Notes: generated by a model not told the origin, from the sequence alone. Shown: positions 1 through 9,901, counted from the first letter of the stretch. The stretch is DNA of 64,000 nt from Symbiodinium natans (GCA_905221605.1 CAJNDS010002194.1:62001-126000); one strand, 5' to 3'. Translations and numbers: made by a program.

Positions 1-30
<30 letters not shown>
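1..30. repeat. (TA)n microsatellite at window edge
   Basis: Pure alternating TA at the left edge of the window; its true extent is cut off. Confidence 0.9.
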
Positions 31-33
<3 letters not shown>

Positions 34-475
34 ATATATACATACATTTTTCTCTTCCTCATACAGAACATGGTCAGTACGCTAAGCTGTGGCCTTCGAA
101 GGTGCCCCAAACAAGCCGGGGCTTCGCAGCAGCTGCCCCAAATGGGGTTATTTCGGAAACAAGGGACTCCTAGTATAGTCCCCAGATAGTAGGATTCCCT
201 TGTAAGAAGAACCCCAATAAGGTACCGCTAATTTCGGAAAACCCAAAGTAGCCAGCTGCCCATATCTACACGGTTTTATTGACTGACACGCGGGAGATGC
301 TGCAGGCCATCAGTTTTGGGGCTTTTGCCTGGGCTCGCGACCCTACAACTCTAAAATCTGCAGCCGCAAACCCTAAACCCCAAACCCCAAACCCTAAAAC
401 CTCCCCGGAGGCCCCCCCCACACGAAAGCCTTAAACTGGACTTGTGGAATTCGCCCGGCCAGCAGCCTCAAACAC

Positions 476-585
476 CTGATTTCCAGAGAATTTTCATGTG
501 GAAACGTTTCGAGATCCAAGAATCCGCCGTTGCGGCCGAGTTTAGCGACTGCCTCCATTGTTCGCCTGACAACGTCTTGCATCAC
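476..585 (-). CDS. candidate coding exon, product unknown
   Basis: On the minus strand the segment runs from an acceptor ending GCAAAG to a donor GTGTTTGAGG and is open throughout, reading VMQDVVRRTMEAVAKLGRNG at its start. The plus strand is also open here (from CCAG at 479, reading RIFMWKRFEIQESAV), so the strand is not settled. I prefer minus because both splice borders fit. No family recognised. Confidence 0.35.
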
Positions 586-1090
586 CTTTGCAAATGTTGG
601 GAGGCAGGGTCTCGGGTCCCTCTGTGCCAATATCCGTCTCCATTGTTGGGTTTGTTTGGCTGGTTGGCCTTGAGGCTCAGGTTCAATGGCTTGCAAGACC
701 ATCGACGACAGCTCGCAGGGACGTCAGGCATTTGCAGCTCCATTTTTCATTCCCACGGGTCCTAAAGCGCTGGGGATCGCCCGGGCTCACACCCGAGTAC
801 GCCCGAGCATGCCCGAGCACGCCCGGCTACAAAATCCAGTGGTTGAGCAAACCACCACGAGCATTTTCGCAGTCGCTCTTCCCGTCAAAGTGAAATCTTC
901 GCTGAGAAGGGCCGCCGGAAATTCTGATTTGAGTCCCTCGGCCTAGAACACCTAGATGGACCCTCATGGGACAAATCTTATTTCGGATGCGATTTTGGAG
1001 CCGATCTGTGATTTTGGTCTGGCTTGGGCGCGCTTTGAGAAGAATGGTGGTCTTGGGGTAGGCCTCTTCATACTGCAGCACGCTTACCAG

Positions 1091-1198
1091 TGTGAAACCC
1101 TAAACCCTGAACCCCAAACCCTAAACCCTAAACCCTAAGCCCTAAACCCTAAACCCTAAGCCCTAAAGCATAAACCCTACACCCTAAACCCTAAATCC
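1091..1198. repeat. CCCTAAA telomere-like array
   Basis: Imperfect heptamers on the plus strand with one-base variants, lying immediately upstream of the candidate exon at 1208. Confidence 0.9.
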
Positions 1199-1207
1199 CT
1201 AATGCAG

Positions 1208-1300
1208 GCCCACAATCAGCTCGTGCGATGCATGGTCCCCGCAAAGAAGCTCATGGACTGCCGTTCTGAGGGCTTCAGACTGTCAGCGCTGAGGCTTACG
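1208..1300 (+). CDS. candidate coding exon, product unknown
   Basis: Exactly 31 codons open between an acceptor ATGCAG and the donor in GTTTAGGG; begins AHNQLVRCMVPAKKLMDCRS. The left flank is a CCCTAAA array and the right flank a TTTAGGG array, the layout that recurs across the window. Confidence 0.5.
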
Positions 1301-1714
1301 GTTTAGGGTAAGTTTAGGGTTTAGGGTTTAGGGTTTGGGGTTTGGGGTTTAGGGTTTAGGGTTTACCGAAATCTTGAGCCCTGGGGCCTTTGAAACCCTT
1401 ACACCCACGTAGCGGGCTCGGGGTTTGTCGGTTCAGGGGTTAAGGACACGGCCTGGGGGGTTTAGGTAGTTTTCGGTTTTCAGGAATTTGTTTTGACTAT
1501 TGTATTGATTTTTGTGGAAGTTATAGTTTTTGGTGTTTTTGCAGCTTGGGCGTTCTGGGGGCGTAGGCTCCAACACCCCGGCGCTGGAGGTTTCGCCAGG
1601 CTTCGAAGGGGTCAGGATTAATCGGAGTTCTCAAGTCATACATCTGACGTCCTCAGCCCTAAACCCTAAACCCTAAACCCAAAACTCTAAACCCTATGAA
1701 CCCTGAACCGCGAG

Positions 1715-1787
1715 GAGATCAACGTCTTCGATGGCTCCGAGGTTGATGTTCCGGCTTTGTCGGACTTCCTTGGCCTCTTTGCCAGGG
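1715..1787 (+). CDS. candidate coding exon
   Basis: Open after CGAG, reading EINVFDGSEVDVPALSDFLG, and ends before GTTAAGG. The phase fits the preceding exon (0 to 0). Product unknown. Confidence 0.45.
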
Positions 1788-2021
1788 GTTAAGGTTTCGT
1801 TTCGGGTTTCAGGTTTAGGGTTTATTTAGGGTTTCGGGTTTAGGGTTTGGAGTTTAGGGTTTAGGGTTGATTTGGAGGTTCATGGGTGGTTCAAAGTGGG
1901 GGTTTCGAGTAAGGTAATTATACAGAGCACTGGTTATAACCTCGTTGAGGTTACTTCTAGCCGTACTTCTCACTACCCACGTACAGTCATAACCGGTTAG
2001 AACCTTATGTGGGGTACCTAA

Positions 2022-2119
2022 ACCCTAAGCCCTAAACCCTAAACCCCTAAACCCTAAACCCTAAACCCTAAACCCTAAACCCTAAACCCTAAACCCTAAA
2101 CCCTAAACCCTAAACCCTA
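2022..2119. repeat. CCCTAAA array
   Basis: Nearly pure C-strand heptamers forming the 3' part of a presumed intron. Confidence 0.95.
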
Positions 2120-2149
2120 CTTTTTTAACCATTCATGAACCCAGCTTAG

Positions 2150-2225
2150 AGGGCTCAGAGGGTTCAAAGATGGCTCACGGCTCAGGCTGCAGGACCGGAA
2201 GTGCGAGCGTGCTTCGCCTGATGCG
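2150..2225 (+). CDS. candidate coding exon
   Basis: Lies between acceptor CAGCTTAG and donor GTTTAGGG. Two frames are open (GLRGFKDGSRLRLQDRKCER or the phase-consistent GSEGSKMAHGSGCRTG), so the peptide is uncertain. Confidence 0.4.
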
Positions 2226-2355
2226 GTTTAGGGTTCAGGGTTCAGGGTTTAGGGTGTAGGGTTTAGGGTTTGGGGTTTAGGGTTTAGGGTTTAGGGTTTT
2301 GGGGCTGTAGGGTTTAGGGTTTGGGGTTTAGGGTTTAGGGTTTAGGGTTTAGGGC
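2226..2355. repeat. TTTAGGG array
   Basis: G-strand heptamers with variants directly after the exon border, forming the 5' part of the next presumed intron. Confidence 0.9.
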
Positions 2356-2605
2356 TACATGACCCTCTTGACCATGGTGTCTGCTACACGAGGTTCCTCA
2401 GCGTTCAGGATGCGGGTAGCAAGTAATGTGCAAGACCTTGGAGGATTAGCCGTCGAGCTTGTGAAGATGCTCTGAACTGCTGGCCTACAACTCCCCCAAA
2501 CCCAAAACTCTGAACCCTAAGACCCTAAACCCTAAACCCTTAACCCTAAACCCTAAACCCTAAACCCTAAACCCCAAGCCATTCGAAACCCTGACAAGTC
2601 CTCAG

Positions 2606-2697
2606 GAAAAGGGCGGCCTGAGTTTCCCCCTCTCTTCCCGCGCGTTAGTGACCAGAGCTTTGACGCCGAGGCCCTGTTCCACTCTGGGGACCCCAGG
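2606..2697 (+). CDS. candidate coding exon
   Basis: Follows acceptor TCCTCAG and ends before GTTCAGGG. Reads KGRPEFPPLFPRVSDQSFDA and on, with GC-rich third positions typical of its neighbours. Product unknown. Confidence 0.5.
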
Positions 2698-3243
2698 GTT
2701 CAGGGATTTGGAAGGGTTTCAGGGTTTTGGGTCTTAGTTGGCGTTTTAGGGGGTGGGGTCTAGCGTGTTCCGGTTCAAGTCTTTGGGCTTTAGGATTTCA
2801 GGGTTTGGGGTTTGGGCTTTTCGCGTTTAGGGCCTAGGGTTTTCGGGTTTAAGGTTTAGGCGCTTGGGTGATTTCTAGGGGTTTTTTAGGGCTTTTGCAG
2901 GAAGTTGTTGGGGGTTGTTGGGATCCAAAAAGGGGCCCTTTGGATGGCTGGGAGTGTAGGAGGGTTCGCAAGCAAGCTTGCCCAAACAACGGGGCTTATA
3001 GACGTTTTGAACGAAAGTTTGGAACGAAACGTTTTGAACGAAAGTTTTGAGGGAGCCTTTTTTTGCTTTTATGTCTCATTTTCCGGGAGCTACTGGCCAG
3101 CAACTGGTATTGTATTGCTGTTGTTTTTTGGCACTGCCATTCCCAGTTTGGATTTTCAGGAAATGAGGAACCGAATCAGTTTATTTCATCCATTACATCC
3201 AATGGAAATGGACATGATGATCGCAACATATCAGAGAGTGTGA

Positions 3244-3471
3244 TTGGAACAGATATCAATCATAGGAAAATATTTATTTAGAAATACATTAATAGTACCA
3301 ACAGGTGTCACATTAATAGGTACATATTCAACAGTACCACATCATCAATCATCATCATCCTCATCATCATCATCATCATCATCCTCATCATCATCATCAT
3401 CATCATCAAAAACAGGTAGTACATGGTTGTTTTGGAACTGGGAGCTTGGGGGGAAGGCGTCAGAGGTTTGA
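3244..3471 (+). CDS. AT-rich coding segment, possible parallel beta-helix (pectin-lyase-like) fragment
   Basis: Open frame with strongly A/T third codon positions, unlike the GC-rich islands around it. It reads RNTLIVPTGVTLIGTYSTVP followed by a polyserine tract from a TCA repeat. The V-P-x-G-V-T-L-x-G-x-Y pattern resembles one turn of pectin-lyase-type beta-helices; this is a motif impression only. An in-frame stop precedes it, and a TTTAG at 3277-3281 could be the acceptor. Confidence 0.4.
   Translation: MEQISIIGKYLFRNTLIVPTGVTLIGTYSTVPHHQSSSSSSSSSSSSSSSSSSSSKTGSTWLFWNWELGGKASEV
3346..3409. repeat. (TCA)n/(ATC)n microsatellite
   Basis: Trinucleotide run interrupted by a few TCC units; encodes Ser in the overlapping open frame. 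Confidence 0.9.
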
Positions 3472-3882
3472 GTTCATTGAGCATTTGGCCTCCCCGAGGT
3501 GCTTTGGATTAATTTGCCTAAGCTCGGCTTGTCAGCTGTTTAGACAAAGAGCTTGTCAGCTGTTTAGTCAAATAACCCGGCAAATTCAGAATGATACTAC
3601 ATACAATTTCTATTGATTCCGTCTTGAAGGCTTAGGGTTTAGGGTTTGGGTAATTCCTCAAGAGGAGAAGCACATCGAGAATCTACCCACCGAAGCCCCA
3701 AACCCTCCGCACACCGGCCAAGCGCAACTTTCATGGCTCCATAGGGTTCGGGGCTTCGGGCTTCAGGATATTCAGGGCTTAGAGTTTCGATCCTTCCCCT
3801 TGCCGGAATTCTGGCGCTACGCTGATGCCCCCCCCCGAACTTCAATCTGAAGAATCTAGGGTTTAGGGTTTCGGGCGCGGAG

Positions 3883-3951
3883 GCGAAGGACGAGTTTGCC
3901 ATCTGCGTCACTGGCCAAATACGGCGCTTGGAACTCCAGACGAAGGCTGTG
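3883..3951 (+). CDS. candidate coding exon
   Basis: 23 codons between GCGGAG and GTTTGGGAG, reading AKDEFAICVTGQIRRLELQT. Product unknown. Confidence 0.5.
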
Positions 3952-4152
3952 GTTTGGGAGTTCAGGGTTCAGAGTTTGGGGTTGGGGGTCTGAGCCTCTA
4001 TGTGGCATTGATGATTCTTGCACCTTTAATGTCCCTAAACCCTTAACCCTAGACCCTCTAGATTGCCTAATCTAGGATGGGTGACATGTTGTAATCGAGC
4101 CCCTTCAACCACCGTACCCTGAAACGTTAAGCCCCTCAACCCGACAGCTTAG

Positions 4153-4196
4153 ACGATCCGAAACTGATCTTCGGCGTAGGAGCACGGAACCCCAGG
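4153..4196 (+). CDS. candidate coding exon
   Basis: After acceptor AGCTTAG it reads DPKLIFGVGARNPR and ends at GTTTAGG. The reading frame continues in phase into the exon at 4232 across a 35-nt intron that starts GTTTAGG and ends CCTAG. Confidence 0.5.
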
Positions 4197-4231
4197 GTTT
4201 AGGAGCATCCTCTGACATCCAAAGGGCCTAG

Positions 4232-4319
4232 ACGCCAAACCAGGTCGATCGCCTCATCCGCCCACTGATGGACAAACACTTCCGCGTCATCGTGGCGCTC
4301 GCCGCTTGCCTGAACTCCA
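4232..4319 (+). CDS. candidate coding exon with possible GA donor
   Basis: Reads TPNQVDRLIRPLMDKHFRVI and on, in phase with the exon at 4153. No GT follows; a GA donor (GACCCC) is the simplest border. Product unknown. Confidence 0.5.
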
Positions 4320-4469
4320 GACCCCAAGGCCTGCACTCAGATCCTAAACTCCTTAAGCCCCTAAGCCCCTCAGCCCTAAACCCCGAAACCCTCAAATCCT
4401 GAACCAAGGGGTTCCTGCCCCAAACCCTCAAACCCCTTCAAACACCCTGCCCTCAAACCCTCAAACCCT

Positions 4470-4640
4470 CAAACCCTCGAGCCCTTAACCCCTCAAGCCC
4501 CCTCAAAACCCGCGAAACGCCGCCTAAACCCAAGCCCCCTCAAGCCCCCTCAAGCCCCTTCAAGCCCCTTCAAGCCCCTTCAAGCCCCCTCAAGCCCCTT
4601 CAAGCCCCCTCAAGCCCCCTCAAGCCCCCTCAAGCCCTAA
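4470..4640. repeat. decamer array CAAGCCCCYT with heptamer variants
   Basis: A run of CAAGCCCCYT units embedded in CCCTAAA-like repeats; a diverged derivative of the telomeric heptamer. Confidence 0.85.
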
Positions 4641-4750
4641 GCCCATCAAAACCCTCTAAACCCTAAACCCTAAACCCTAAACCCCAAACCCTAAACCCTA
4701 AGCCCTAAGCCCTAAACCCTAAACCCTAAACCCCCCAAAGCCCTGAAGAG

Positions 4751-4856
4751 GTGCTGGATCCACGGCCCGCGACTTCCTATGTCCACCGCGCCTCAGGAGA
4801 GCCTAAGGGCTGTTGCACGGCGCCTCAAAATAGGGTCCCTTTGACCTGCTTGAAGG
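4751..4856 (+). CDS. candidate coding exon
   Basis: Follows GAAGAG and ends before GTTTAGGG; open, beginning VLDPRPATSYVHRASGEPKG. Product unknown. Confidence 0.4.
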
Positions 4857-5036
4857 GTTTAGGGTTTAGGGTTTAGGGTTTAGGGCTTAGGGCTTAGGGC
4901 TTCGGGTTTAGGGTTCCCCTCAGAAACTGGTCCTTGTACCTGTTAAGAGGTTTAGGGTTCCTATGTTAAAAAGGGATCGCCGAGCACTAAGGACCCTTGA
5001 ACCCTAAACCCTAAACCCTGAGCGCGAAACCCTCAG

Positions 5037-5098
5037 AAGGGGGGGCAGTTGATAGGGGTCAAGCATCCCACCCTGGCCGGAAGCCCTGGTACTCCGTG
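5037..5098 (+). CDS. candidate coding exon
   Basis: Between CCCTCAG and GTTTAGGG; one open frame reads GGAVDRGQASHPGRKPWYSV. Confidence 0.4.
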
Positions 5099-5323
5099 GT
5101 TTAGGGTTTGGGGTTTCGGGTTCGGGTTTGAAAAACACCAAATAGCAGTATACCGCAAGCACCCATCATGTTGGGATGGTCGGATGCAGCTATTTCCATT
5201 TTCCATGCGGGGGCGCCAGGACACTAAGACCCCCAAAGCCCTTAGACCCTAGACGCCGCAAAACCCTTAAACCCCTAAATCCTAGACGCCTCAAAACCCT
5301 TAAGCCCCACGCCTAGCCTGCAG

Positions 5324-5405
5324 GAGAGGTGTATGAGAACTTCACAGTTGTAGATGGCAACTTCACGCGCTTGCAGCAAGCAGCGAAGATGCTCCTGTGC
5401 TCTCT
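5324..5405 (+). CDS. candidate coding exon with GA donor
   Basis: After CCTGCAG it reads EVYENFTVVDGNFTRLQQAA. The 3' border meets GAATTTAGGG, where GA replaces the usual GT in front of the telomere-like heptamer. Confidence 0.5.
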
Positions 5406-5440
5406 GAATTTAGGGTTCAGAGTGTGGGTATCCCTGCAAG

Positions 5441-5534
5441 AAACCTCAAAACGTCGGGGTGTACAAAGACAAGCTGTCTGTCCATGTACTCAGCTGCTTG
5501 AATAGGAATCCTCAAGCCGAAGCCCCCAATGGGG
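5441..5534 (+). CDS. candidate coding exon
   Basis: After CTGCAAG it reads KPQNVGVYKDKLSVHVLSCL and ends at GTTTAGGG. It is separated from the previous exon by only about 35 nt; phase with it is not resolved. Confidence 0.45.
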
Positions 5535-5624
5535 GTTTAGGGTTTAGGGTTTAGGGTTTAGGGTTTAGGGTTAGGGTTTAGGGCTTATTTAGGCTTTAGG
5601 AACCTGCCGGAACCCCAAACCCAG

Positions 5625-5716
5625 GTTTCCTGGTGGGGTGACGCTGATCGGCGATGCTTTCATCCCACGCGACTACCCCGTGGATGAGCGGTACGTGCAG
5701 TACCTGTCCCTTGGCG
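5625..5716 (+). CDS. candidate coding exon
   Basis: After CCCAG it reads FPGGVTLIGDAFIPRDYPVD, ending before GTCCCGG. Here the right-hand flank is CCCTAAA rather than TTTAGGG. Confidence 0.5.
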
Positions 5717-5891
5717 GTCCCGGACCAAATCCAGTCGCCCGAAACTCCGATCCCTAAACCCTAGCCCGTAACTCCAAACCCCAAACCCCAAACCCCAAAC
5801 CCCAAACCCTAAACCCTAAACCCTAAACCCTAGACCCTAAACCCTAAACCCTGAATATCCTGGACCCTGAACCTTCAACCTTGAACCCAAG

Positions 5892-5943
5892 ACCTCCGAC
5901 ATCGCCCCAAGCAACGCAGCTTGCAGGATTTGCGGGCTTCAGG
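5892..5943 (+). CDS. candidate coding exon
   Basis: After ACCCAAG it reads TSDIAPSNAACRICGLQ; the CxxC could belong to a zinc site. Donor GTTGATAC. Confidence 0.4.
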
Positions 5944-5944
5944 G

Positions 5945-6057
5945 TTGATACGGTTTTTAGGGTTCAGGGTTTATATAGGGTTTATATAGGGTTTATACAG
6001 GGTTTATACAGGCTTTATATAGGGTTTATATAGGGTTTATACAGGGTTTATCTAGGG
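5945..6057. repeat. TTTATAYAGGG tandem repeat
   Basis: About nine units of an 11-12 bp motif that looks like the TTTAGGG heptamer with an inserted ATAYA. Confidence 0.9.
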
Positions 6058-6321
6058 TTGAGGGTCTAGGGACGAGGGATAGAGTACATGCAGGGGGGTT
6101 TCAAAGAGGGGACCCGAAAATTCAGCTCTTTCCTCAAAGCCAATGCTCTCATAACTCGCTTCTTGGGAAGACCAGAACCCTAAAAACTAAACCCTAAACC
6201 CCAAACCCCACACCCCAAACCCCAAACCCCAAGCCCTCAACCCTCAACCCTCAACCCTAAACCCTAAACCCTAAACCCTAAACCCTAAACCCTAAACCGA
6301 AAAACTCGCACCTGTCGGGAG

Positions 6322-6419
6322 ACCAAGGCATGCCCAGTATCCGGACAGGGGCTTCGACTACGCTGAACACAGGGCGGCGTCACACATGCGCCAGCCACTT
6401 GGGAGCGAATTAAAAAAGG
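6322..6419 (+). CDS. candidate coding exon
   Basis: After TCGGGAG it reads PRHAQYPDRGFDYAEHRAAS and on, ending at GTTTAGGG. Phase continues into the exon at 6479. Confidence 0.5.
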
Positions 6420-6478
6420 GTTTAGGGTTTTAGGGTTATAGGGTTTAAGGGTTTAGGGTTTTGGGTGTCTCAATTGAG

Positions 6479-6551
6479 GTTGTGCACTGGTGCGAAAAGC
6501 GCCCAGGCGCGCGTTGAGCCCCACCCCCGCTTGTCGCCTTGACCTTTACGG
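6479..6551 (+). CDS. candidate coding exon
   Basis: After AATTGAG it reads CALVRKAPRRALSPTPACRL in phase with 6322-6419, ending at GTTTAGGG. Confidence 0.4.
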
Positions 6552-6752
6552 GTTTAGGGCTTCCTTGCCTTCTGATCGTGCTGTGAACCCTAAGCCCGCT
6601 ACACCCCCAGGCAAACATGAAGACCGAAAGCTGCGGGTTCCCCACATAACCTTGCCAAACAAAACCCTAGATCCAAAACTTCCCCCACCCCCTTATGCTC
6701 TAGTAATTGGGTACTTGTTTTGGGGTTTTGGGGTTTAGGTGAAACCCCTCTT

Positions 6753-6921
6753 GCCCCAAACCCTAAACCCTAAACCCTAAACCCTAAACCCTAAACCCTA
6801 AACCCTAAACCCTAAACCCTAAACCCTAAACCCTAAGCCCTAAGCCCTAAACCCTAAACCCTAAACCATAAAATAAACCCTAAGCCCCAAACCCTAAACC
6901 CTAAACCCTCAACCCTAAACC
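6753..6921. repeat. CCCTAAA array
   Basis: Long, almost pure run of C-strand heptamers preceding the exon at 6933. Confidence 0.95.
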
Positions 6922-6932
6922 CTAGAGTGCAG

Positions 6933-7023
6933 GTGGGAATCGATGGGCCGATGTGGTGAGCTGCTCATTCCCGCGGGTGCGCGCACGAAGTACACCATGC
7001 GTCTGCGCCCCTGGGCTAACACG
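6933..7023 (+). CDS. candidate coding exon
   Basis: After GAGTGCAG it reads WESMGRCGELLIPAGARTKY and on, ending at GTTTGGGG. Product unknown. Confidence 0.5.
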
Positions 7024-7179
7024 GTTTGGGGTTTAGGGTTTAGGGTTTAGGGGTTAGGGTTTGGGGTTTAGGGTTTAGGGTTTAGGGTTTGTTACTTTTC
7101 CTACTGGCTCAGAGTGGGGAATGAGGGATGAGGGTGCCCTATAGAATCCCTTAAACGTTATTATGTAAAAAACGTGCAG

Positions 7180-7220
7180 GATGCTGTTCGATCCGTTTGA
7201 GACATTTCTCCTGCGAGCGG
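7180..7220 (+). CDS. short candidate coding exon
   Basis: Between ACGTGCAG and GTCTAGG; reads MLFDPFETFLLRA in one frame. Confidence 0.35.
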
Positions 7221-7337
7221 GTCTAGGATCTAAAGCCCCAAAACTGCGAACCCCAAACCCAAAAGTCCAAACCCCAAACCACAAGCCCTAAACCCTAAGC
7301 CCTAAACCTTAAACCCCAAGCCCCAGCCCTAAGCCAG

Positions 7338-7412
7338 GTGACGACAGTGCCGTGTTGGAGCGCTTCGAGCCGCACGTGGACCGACTGGTGGAGGAAGGGC
7401 CTCTTGGTGTGG
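7338..7412 (+). CDS. candidate coding exon
   Basis: After AAGCCAG it reads DDSAVLERFEPHVDRLVEEG, an amphipathic-looking acidic segment; donor GTTTAAGG. Confidence 0.5.
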
Positions 7413-7559
7413 GTTTAAGGTTTAGGGTTTGGGGTTTAGGGTTTAGGGTTTAGGGGTTAGGGGTTAGGGCTCGGGGTTTAGGTTAGGGTTTAGGGTTTCG
7501 GGTCACCTACACTCTAAACCCTAAGTCCTAAACCCTACTCCCCAAGATACCCTAATCAA

Positions 7560-7697
7560 ACCCCAAACCCCAAACCCTAAGCCCAGAGCCCTAAACCCTA
7601 AACCCTAAACCCTAAACCCTAAACCCTAAACCCTAAACCCTAAACCCTAAACCCTAAACCCTAAACCCTAAACCCTAAACCCTAAACCCTCAACCCC
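7560..7697. repeat. CCCTAAA array
   Basis: Near-pure heptamers. The next island (7700-7770) is open and ends in TAA but lacks an AG border, so I do not call it. Confidence 0.95.
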
Positions 7698-7885
7698 CTG
7701 TGCGATGGGTTTGTGAACTCGGCCCCTATCTCAAATGTTCTCTGTGCTCCCAAGGCTGACGAGTCCTAATGCCTGAGCCCATCACCCGAAGTTAGGGTTT
7801 AGGGTTTAGGGTTTAGGGTTTAGGGTTTAGCGCGTAGGGTTTAGGGTTTAGGGTAACCCTAAACCCTAAACCCGATCTTCCACAG

Positions 7886-7931
7886 ATTTTTCGCAGACTT
7901 CGAGGTCCCTCCATCCCCAGGAGCCTGTCAG
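7886..7931 (+). CDS. short candidate coding exon
   Basis: After TTCCACAG, one frame reads FFADFEVPPSPGACQ; donor GTCACAG. Other frames are open too. Confidence 0.4.
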
Positions 7932-8054
7932 GTCACAGAAAAATTGGAAACACAGATTGGATTTTCTGAAGTTCACACTATTCTACTCATTTTTTGCAAA
8001 ATAACTATTCATAGAAACCCAGACATTGCCAAGCATTCATACTATTAAGTTTAG

Positions 8055-8146
8055 TGCTTATGAGCCCTATGCGCCCTCTGAGCCCTGCAAGCCCTGTCCC
8101 TTGGCCACCATGAGGTTGTACGTTCCGTCGTGTGCCAGCTATGGAG
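8055..8146 (+). CDS. candidate coding exon
   Basis: After AAGTTTAG it reads AYEPYAPSEPCKPCPLATMR and on, with a CKPC motif; donor GTGTGAATG. Confidence 0.5.
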
Positions 8147-8232
8147 GTGTGAATGACAAGCTTGCACTGCTTGTGGGACAAGGACCACTGCGCACCCCTA
8201 AACCCAACTACTGCTGACTGTTCAGGGGTGAG

Positions 8233-8526
8233 GTGTTGTCGATCGGCTGGCAAACTTTTAGTCGAAGTAGTCGCCTTCCGGTTGCAGCAGCACCAGTCCC
8301 AATCTTCATGTGTGCAACGTCCACGTTGCCATGGCAATTGTCGTCACCAGCGTCGTTGAAAGCCACATCATCATGTTCTTCAATCGTCGTCATCGCCATC
8401 GTCATTGTCAAAATCATGACCATCACGAATCACCATCATCACCATCACTACTATTGCCATCACCATCGCCACCATCACCATCACCATCACCATCACCGTC
8501 ACCGTCACCACCATCACCATCACCAC

Positions 8527-8567
<41 letters not shown>

Positions 8568-8649
8568 CCATCATTCGCATGGAGACCACAGTCACTCGCA
8601 GCACTTCCGCAGCGATGACGCCCGATCCTTCGAGACACAAGAGCATTGA
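8233..8649 (+). CDS. histidine-rich open frame over a CAT/CAC repeat
   Basis: Open frame with dozens of histidines encoded by a CAT/CAC microsatellite (about 8430-8575), flanked by ordinary-looking sequence such as GWQTFSRSSRLPVAAAPVP. If expressed it could bind Zn or Ni. The repeat is open in several frames on both strands, so the frame may be fortuitous. Confidence 0.3.
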
Positions 8650-8863
8650 GTTCACGGCATGGTGGAAAGTCGGGTGCTCCGTTTTTTTCCGAAGTGGAGC
8701 CAGCGCGTCAGGAACTGCGCGTGACTACTTTTCCCTTCCGCTGGATATGGTGATGCATCGTTTTGATGAGCTTCACCAGCTGCTGCAGCTAAATCCTCCG
8801 AAGCACGACAACCCGGAGCACGTGCTTCGTCAGCACACGACGATGTCGGTCAAAGCGGCGTGG
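8579..8863 (+). CDS. candidate coding exon, start uncertain
   Basis: About 95 open codons ending at donor GTTTAGGAGG. It reads DYFSLPLDMVMHRFDELHQL with normal GC-rich codon use and a helical look. The start is either the ATG at 8579 or an acceptor within 8587-8612 (CACAG, CGCAG). It overlaps the end of the His-rich frame. Product unknown. Confidence 0.5.
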
Positions 8864-9335
8864 GTTTAGGAGGTTCGAACGGGTCAGGGCTTATACACCC
8901 TCTGTGGCTCCCGATGTCCAGGGTGTGGATAAGATCTAGGGTTGGCGTTTGGTGTTTAAAAGCTTCCGGCCTTCACCGGGAGGTCTCGCTCAATGCCTGG
9001 AGCCTTCTCCTTCCTATGAATCTGCCCCTCCCGCCCCCCCCGCCCCCCCTGAAACTTGTTTGCGGGCTCTGGGCTCTTAGGGGCCCTCACCTCGGAATCA
9101 TCCTGGAGTTGGGTTGGGGTTCGGGCGGCACTGCACCTTCAGGCCACCTTCAAGAGGCCCATGTTGGACCCGAAACCCCAAGCCTTCAGCCCTCAGCCCC
9201 AAGCCTTGTCATCCCCCTCTGCACTCTGAAGCCCTCAAAGCCTTGGCCACAACAACAAAGGGGGGTTTAGGGTTTGGGGCTTAGGGTTAGGAACCTTCAA
9301 GCCATAAACCCTAAAGGAACCCTAAATCCTAACAG

Positions 9336-9389
9336 CTACTCATCCTTCCCCCTGAAGAGCTCGAGGCCTCAGGCCGCAACGTCTCCTGG
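9336..9389 (+). CDS. candidate coding exon
   Basis: 18 codons from CCTAACAG to GTTTAGGG, reading LLILPPEELEASGRNVSW. In phase with the next exon at 9518. Confidence 0.55.
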
Positions 9390-9517
9390 GTTTAGGGCTT
9401 AGTGTTTGGGGAATTTGGGCGATTTGGTGCAATTTGGGTGAATTTGGGAGTTGAGGTTTTAGGGTTTAGTGTGTGGGATTTAGGGAGTTTAGGGTTCAGG
9501 GCTTAGGGCTTCGGCAG

Positions 9518-9636
9518 ACTCCAGGATTCAGACTCTGGGGCGCACACCATATTTGGACTCAGGCGCTTGAAGTCATGCTGACCCTCGGAAACATGAAGAT
9601 CACGTGCCTCGGCCTCTTTCAGATCCAGGGGCTTAG
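9518..9636 (+). CDS. candidate coding exon
   Basis: After CTTCGGCAG it reads TPGFRLWGAHHIWTQALEVM, then LTLGNMKITCLGLFQIQGL, ending at GTCCTAAACC. The 128-nt intron upstream is almost entirely TTTAGGG-like. Product unknown. Confidence 0.55.
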
Positions 9637-9770
9637 GTCCTAAACCCTAAACCCTAGACCTGACACCCTAAACCCTAAACCCTAAACCCTAAAACCCTAA
9701 ACCCTAAACCCTAAATCCTAAACCCCAGTCCTAAACCCGAAACCCGAAAACCCTTCCTCGTATTCTGGAG

Positions 9771-9846
9771 AGCACTCACATCGGTTCTGCTGCCACGAGT
9801 TCTCCGGATTCGGCTTTGCGTCCCTTGTGGCACCCGTTGGATTCGG
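9771..9846 (+). CDS. candidate coding exon, frame ambiguous
   Basis: Between TCTGGAG and GTTTGCCC. All frames are open, so the phase-consistent peptide (ALTSVLLPRVLRIRLCVPCG) is only one option. Confidence 0.3.
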
Positions 9847-9901
9847 GTTTGCCCGATTGACGCTCCCCAAACCCTTAAGCCGAAGTCCGAACACAATTGG
9901 G

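Noticed and set aside
7698-7775. Terminal exon PLCDGFVNSAPIS...ADES
   Set aside because: A good-looking frame with TAA, but no AG acceptor between the CCCTAAA array and the frame; left uncalled.
8380-8655. Met-rich and Asp-rich minus-strand frames
   Set aside because: Antisense of the CAT/CAC microsatellite.
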